From NCBI RefSeq assembly GCF_029227915.1, contig NC_079882.1, positions 4,216,001 through 4,280,000 of the forward strand: a stretch of 64,000 bases of DNA. Reading direction: 5' to 3'. Below are positions 60,701-64,000 of this stretch, piece after piece. The notes under the pieces are model-generated. The model was not told the DNA's origin and made no database searches. It worked only from the letters and a program-made list of their open reading frames with translations. Position numbers and translations under genes: made by a program. This DNA is from Hydractinia symbiolongicarpus (lineage: Eukaryota > Cnidaria > Hydrozoa > Anthoathecata > Hydractiniidae). How positions within the stretch are numbered: the stretch's first letter is position 1; each line of letters opens with the position of its first letter.

Positions 60701-61599
60701 TACTGTTTTGAAGAAAGAAATGTGCAAAAGTAAAGGCGTCTGTGTTTGTTAAGCGTTTTTTTTTTGATTTCGCAGAAGGTATTCGCAGTATTCACCAAAC
60801 ATGTAATAAAAATAGATTTTACGCATGCGCAAATTATTTGTTGTCAGCACATTCATCACATGTAGATAATTATTTTAATTTTTATTTCAGCTTTGCCATT
60901 CGGATGGGAAGAAGTGTACGGATCCAACGGAAGTCGATATTACATGAAGTAATATTTTTGTTTTTCCCCTATAATTTTTTTGTCAAACCTTTTTTATTTA
61001 TTGAACAAGATTTAGTATTTGTCGTTAGTAGTTAGAGTAGTGTTAATAAAACGTTTTTATTTCCATAAGAATATACAAAGTGTAGGCCTTTAATAGATCA
61101 ATCACCAGTCAGTTAACTGAAGTAGGTAGCGTTTAACACCCAATTTTCTTTTGGTATTTTCGCTAGTAAATAAAAACAAAAACACAGGTGCGTTGTTGAG
61201 TCAACTTCAAAGTTTTCTTTTTATTATCGTTGCCAATAAAACGTTAAAAGCATGCGTTACGTAAGTATGGTCAACCAAGGAGTGCTAAATTTCATGAAGT
61301 AACAAGTTGTGGCTTTTTAATGCAAAAATTGAACTTTGGGATGAAACACATCTCTAAATAATGTGTAATGGTGTGTAAGTGTATATAGTATTAAAATGTA
61401 GAGCAAACATGTCGAAGAGACAGATAAAACAAGTGAGTTTTAGTAAGTGTAGCGAAGAGTTTGAAATATTCATCGAAAGTGTTTATATATGTGTTCTAGC
61501 TATTGTGTTCTAACATTTTCTAGTCACGTGACGCAAACTACGTCTTGGATTCATCCAGTATCCGGGGTACAACACTCTCCAAGCAAAAGTAAAAAATAA
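51781..61599 (+). CDS. STXBP4: Syntaxin-binding protein 4 (Synip) homologue, two PDZ + WW
   Basis: Exons: 51781-51835, 52285-52377, 52466-52610, 54536-54648, 54895-54963, 55122-55366, 55545-55651, 55767-56113 (or 56119), 56216-56343, 57105-57201, 57776-57876, 58678-58851, 59225-59317, 59812-59871, 60075-60191, 60263-60309, 60582-60664, 60891-60948, 61524-61599. Phases agree throughout, giving 735 (or 737) residues. PDZ1 spans about 5-95 (GIGMKVCGGYDERG loop); PDZ2 about 203-285 (SLGITLSGGINKPDG, then GRLNVGDMLVSIEGESL); an EF-hand-like helix pair (ALGHLGLKPT, GDFVEAVKDVF) about 434-480; a coiled coil about 515-690; and a WW domain at the end (LPFGWEEVYGS, then HVTQTTSWIHP). The coiled-coil/WW layout and the TQTTSWIHP ending identify STXBP4, which in mammals binds syntaxin-4 and regulates GLUT4 vesicle docking. 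Mammalian STXBP4 has one PDZ and is shorter. A LINE copy sits in intron 3. Confidence 0.93.
53199..54270 (+). mobile_element. LINE copy in STXBP4 intron 3, sense orientation
   Basis: A 5'-truncated copy of the RTE-like element begins at about 53199 inside RT domain 5 (cctttgttgtttgttctag) and ends in a (GAT)n tail near 54270. Its ORF shows ELLYADD-equivalent LLYADDLVLI, the C4-H-C3 finger and the C-terminal domain; a one-base loss near 53690 and other changes break it into two frames (53199-53718 and 53754-54365). It lies between STXBP4 exons 3 and 4 in the direction of transcription. No target duplication is evident. Confidence 0.9.
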
Positions 61600-63635
61600 T
61601 GAAAGTTGTTAAAATGGATAGCTGTTGAAGATAAGAAGATAATAGATAAGAAGAAATCTTTTTTGAGAATGAGAATGAGGCTGGATATGGAAAGCATGAA
61701 AACTCAGACTATGAAAAAAATGATAATTCGGAATGGTCGATGGATGGTGGATGGGTTTCAGATGAACAGAAATAGGCTTTTTATCTCTTTTGTTAATATT
61801 ATGTTAAGAATTGAATTTGTTTTTTGAATTTGAATTTTTTTAGTATTATTTTTGTTACTTGTATTGAAGGAATATTTTTATTTATTTGTTCGTTTTTATT
61901 TGAATGTAATTTTTACTTGTATATAGAATATGTACATGCTATATTCGCATATGGGATTTTTAAGGGTTTTTTGCACGACTACAGGGCAGCCATTATATGA
62001 CGTTTTTTTAAGAAGCGGAATGAAAATTCTATTCTTATCTTCTTACACTCTCACTAACGATATAAAACTATGTTGATTGATTTGATTCAAGTCGAAAGAT
62101 TGGTACAAACATGATTTAACCAAGGCGAACCCATTGCGCATGTGTACAAAACTGAAACACATGTGCTGTTTATATAAGAACTTTATGTAACTGGACATTA
62201 TTTCATTGCATTTTGAAATGCCATTTTGGGTTCATGTAAAGACTTTTTTTTTTTTTAATTGAAATCAAGTATTTATGACGATGGACTTTGTAAATGGAAA
62301 ACGAAGATTTCAAAATAGTCGAAAGAGTAACCCTACTCAGTAAACAAAAAATCGCAATACCAATACAAAACCAGCAACGAACTGACTAATTTTTAAATTT
62401 TGATCGAGTGCTACTTTTCCAAATCTTGTATTTTTAAAATATTAATATATTACAGAATTTATTTCGACGCATCCAAAAGTGTATGTATATTTTATAGCTT
62501 TTGGTTTTTAAGTTTTTTTGTATTCATTTAAATTTAGAAATATCTTATCTGGATTAGGAAAATTAACCTACACGATTCCCCTTTCTTTATAAGCAACTAA
62601 ATTTTACTGCGCAACGTCAGAGTAAGTAATATTGGGTACTATTCGTTAGCCCGTTGAAATGTCTACAACTCGCTCGTCAACATATACTCTGCTTAAAAAA
62701 GGCTGCAAGGTTGCTTTTTTTGAGCTGAGATTTTAAAAATACATTACAACCAATCCAAGCAAAATCGACTCAGAGGTTGCCTTTTCAGTCGGATAATCCT
62801 TTATACTTGTTCGTGAGACATTTTTTGTTTGTTTTTAAATTAAATAATCATTTGCTTTTTTGGTAAGATGGTTATAAATCACGTATTGCGAGTTACGAGT
62901 TGTGACAATTTTTAAAAATTTACTTAGATTTTCATCATGAACGAAATCAAATGCGACACAAGAAAACATTGTAAGATTGGTGTATTGCGTCAATAAATTC
63001 TGAAATTTTACAACGACAATAAGGCTATTGACATATCTGTTCCGATTCTGCAAAATACAAAGAAGTATCGCCGCAGTAAACATGAAAACGAGGTTTATTA
63101 TGAACATTTTATTTTTCACAGCGTGTTTTTGCTAAAAAGAAGACTTTACCACAAGATTTTAACTTTATAGTCAAGCTTTATTATAGATACAGATAAAATC
63201 AAAGAGGCTAGTAGTAGTAAGGGTGAAAACGAAAATATTCTCGTGGTTCGGAGTGTGCAGCTTTTGTTCACACTGGATTTTATATTTTAAACGATGACAA
63301 AAATGAGTACAACAGCTCATGATCATTCATATGCCAAGTTCCATTCAACACAAAACTCCTTAGTCAATATATGTATACTTCAGAAGTAAATGGAAGATGA
63401 CATCAAGGAACTTTCCAATAATATTATTGTGCTAAAAAATAATATTATGGATCTTAACAAGGAAATCAAATTATACCAGAGCAAAGCGTTTTCTTTAAAA
63501 AATAAAAAATGATCCATGTGCAGTAAAATCTTGGACAGGGCTAGGAATGAACAATGCCTTGTCAAGAAAACGCAGCTATATGTACTTATTGTTTGTCTTG
63601 CCATGTCTCAAATCATCTTTTAAGAATAAGACTCA
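61600..63635. other. Region downstream of STXBP4
   Basis: This includes the probable STXBP4 3' UTR and AT-rich intergenic DNA. A 40-codon plus-strand frame at 63390-63512 (charged, Leu/Ile-rich, coiled-coil-like) is too short to call. No other gene seen. Confidence 0.4.
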
Positions 63636-63926
63636 CTAAAGATTTTTGCTTGCAAACCTAGGGGACCTTATGACACTCGAGACCTTTATAATACCATAAG
63701 TATTGCGCTCTTCTTCGGAACATGTAGGGATATTAATAGTGTTCCTATCATTTTTTATGCGATAGAATACAGCATAAACTCGAAGGATAAGGTCAGATTT
63801 TGTGCTAGATGTTTTCTCCTTGTAAACAAACAAAATCTTTTTTAGTTCGGGAACACGCAATGATCCTAAGTCTTCCAAACCATTAACTGTTTTAGTATGA
63901 GATAATAGTGCTTGCAACTGATCCAT
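63636..63926 (-). CDS. SAP-domain protein fragment
   Basis: From the ATG at 63926 the frame encodes 96 residues with a SAP-type DNA-binding motif at about 18-54: LEDLGSLRVPELKKILFVYK, then a TSSTKSDLILRVY segment, matching the pattern hydrophobic-V-x-E-L-K ... G/S-x-K-x-x-L-I-x-R-h. SAP motifs bind AT-rich DNA in nuclear proteins, and in cnidarian genomes similar stand-alone SAP modules also occur in transposon-encoded proteins. The ending may be a terminal coding exon or an exon whose donor I could not place. The gene may extend beyond the window. Whether it belongs to a host gene or a mobile element cannot be decided here. Confidence 0.5.
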   Translation of the reverse strand: MDQLQALLSHTKTVNGLEDLGSLRVPELKKILFVYKEKTSSTKSDLILRVYAVFYRIKNDRNTINIPTCSEEERNTYGIIKVSSVIRSPRFASKNL

Positions 63927-64000
63927 ATTGCACTTAAGTGTAGCCAAAAATAACAAAAATGTATATATTTGTTAAGTAATTTGTGCACTTTCCCGCTACA

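Overview
The window is animal nuclear DNA, AT-rich, with spliced genes, long introns and many transposon relics. A cnidarian, most likely a hydrozoan-type genome, fits best: an intronless opsin-like receptor, lysine-rich secreted Kazal proteins, an intronless homologue of plant 'pathogen-related' proteins, and GIY-YIG Penelope-like and RTE-like retroelements. No marker here fixes the species, so this assignment is inference. I rebuilt exons by eye from reading frames, GT/AG sites and phase agreement.

Layout of the genes. 423-851 (-) is glia maturation factor, intronless. 5796-6716 (-) is an intronless opsin-like GPCR without the retinal lysine. 8351-11186 (-) is a five-exon POMP/UMP1 proteasome-maturation gene. 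17646-19620 is an IS3EU-like DNA transposon carrying a damaged integrase-type transposase. 21017-21851 (-) and 27002-27805 (+) are head-to-head Kazal-domain paralogues, each with a short signal-peptide exon. 28419-29147 (-) is the pathogen-related/SnoaL-like protein. 35168-41591 (-) is a 13-exon NIPA-like Mg2+ transporter. 51781-61599 (+) is a 19-exon STXBP4 (Synip) homologue with two PDZ domains, a coiled coil and a C-terminal WW domain. A SAP-domain fragment lies at 63636-63926 (-).

The rest is mostly repeats: a Penelope-like GIY-YIG relic (about 1.2-1.5 kb), ~125-bp diverged repeats (2.1-2.8 kb, and inverted at 16.2-16.6 kb), small tandem arrays (4.6-5.2 kb), a 444-bp hAT-like MITE with an 8-bp target duplication (13362-13805), a 1.6-kb higher-order minisatellite (14.5-16.1 kb), a TA-flanked MITE (24.3-24.7 kb), a 2768-bp non-autonomous element with ~80-bp terminal inverted repeats and an 8-bp duplication (30756-33523), and four copies of one non-LTR retrotransposon (44-46 kb, 46.5 kb, 47.3-47.8 kb, 53.2-54.3 kb). 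The most complete of these copies has a 17-bp target duplication and a PHD-like finger inside the reverse-transcriptase ORF.

The host genes do not form one pathway; this is ordinary eukaryotic gene spacing. The only clear local relationship is the Kazal pair, which arose by duplication and inversion. Most striking for follow-up are the Kazal proteins, in which a long lysine-rich segment replaces the usual reactive-site loop, the lysine-less opsin-like receptor, the double-PDZ STXBP4, and the two well-bounded DNA transposons.
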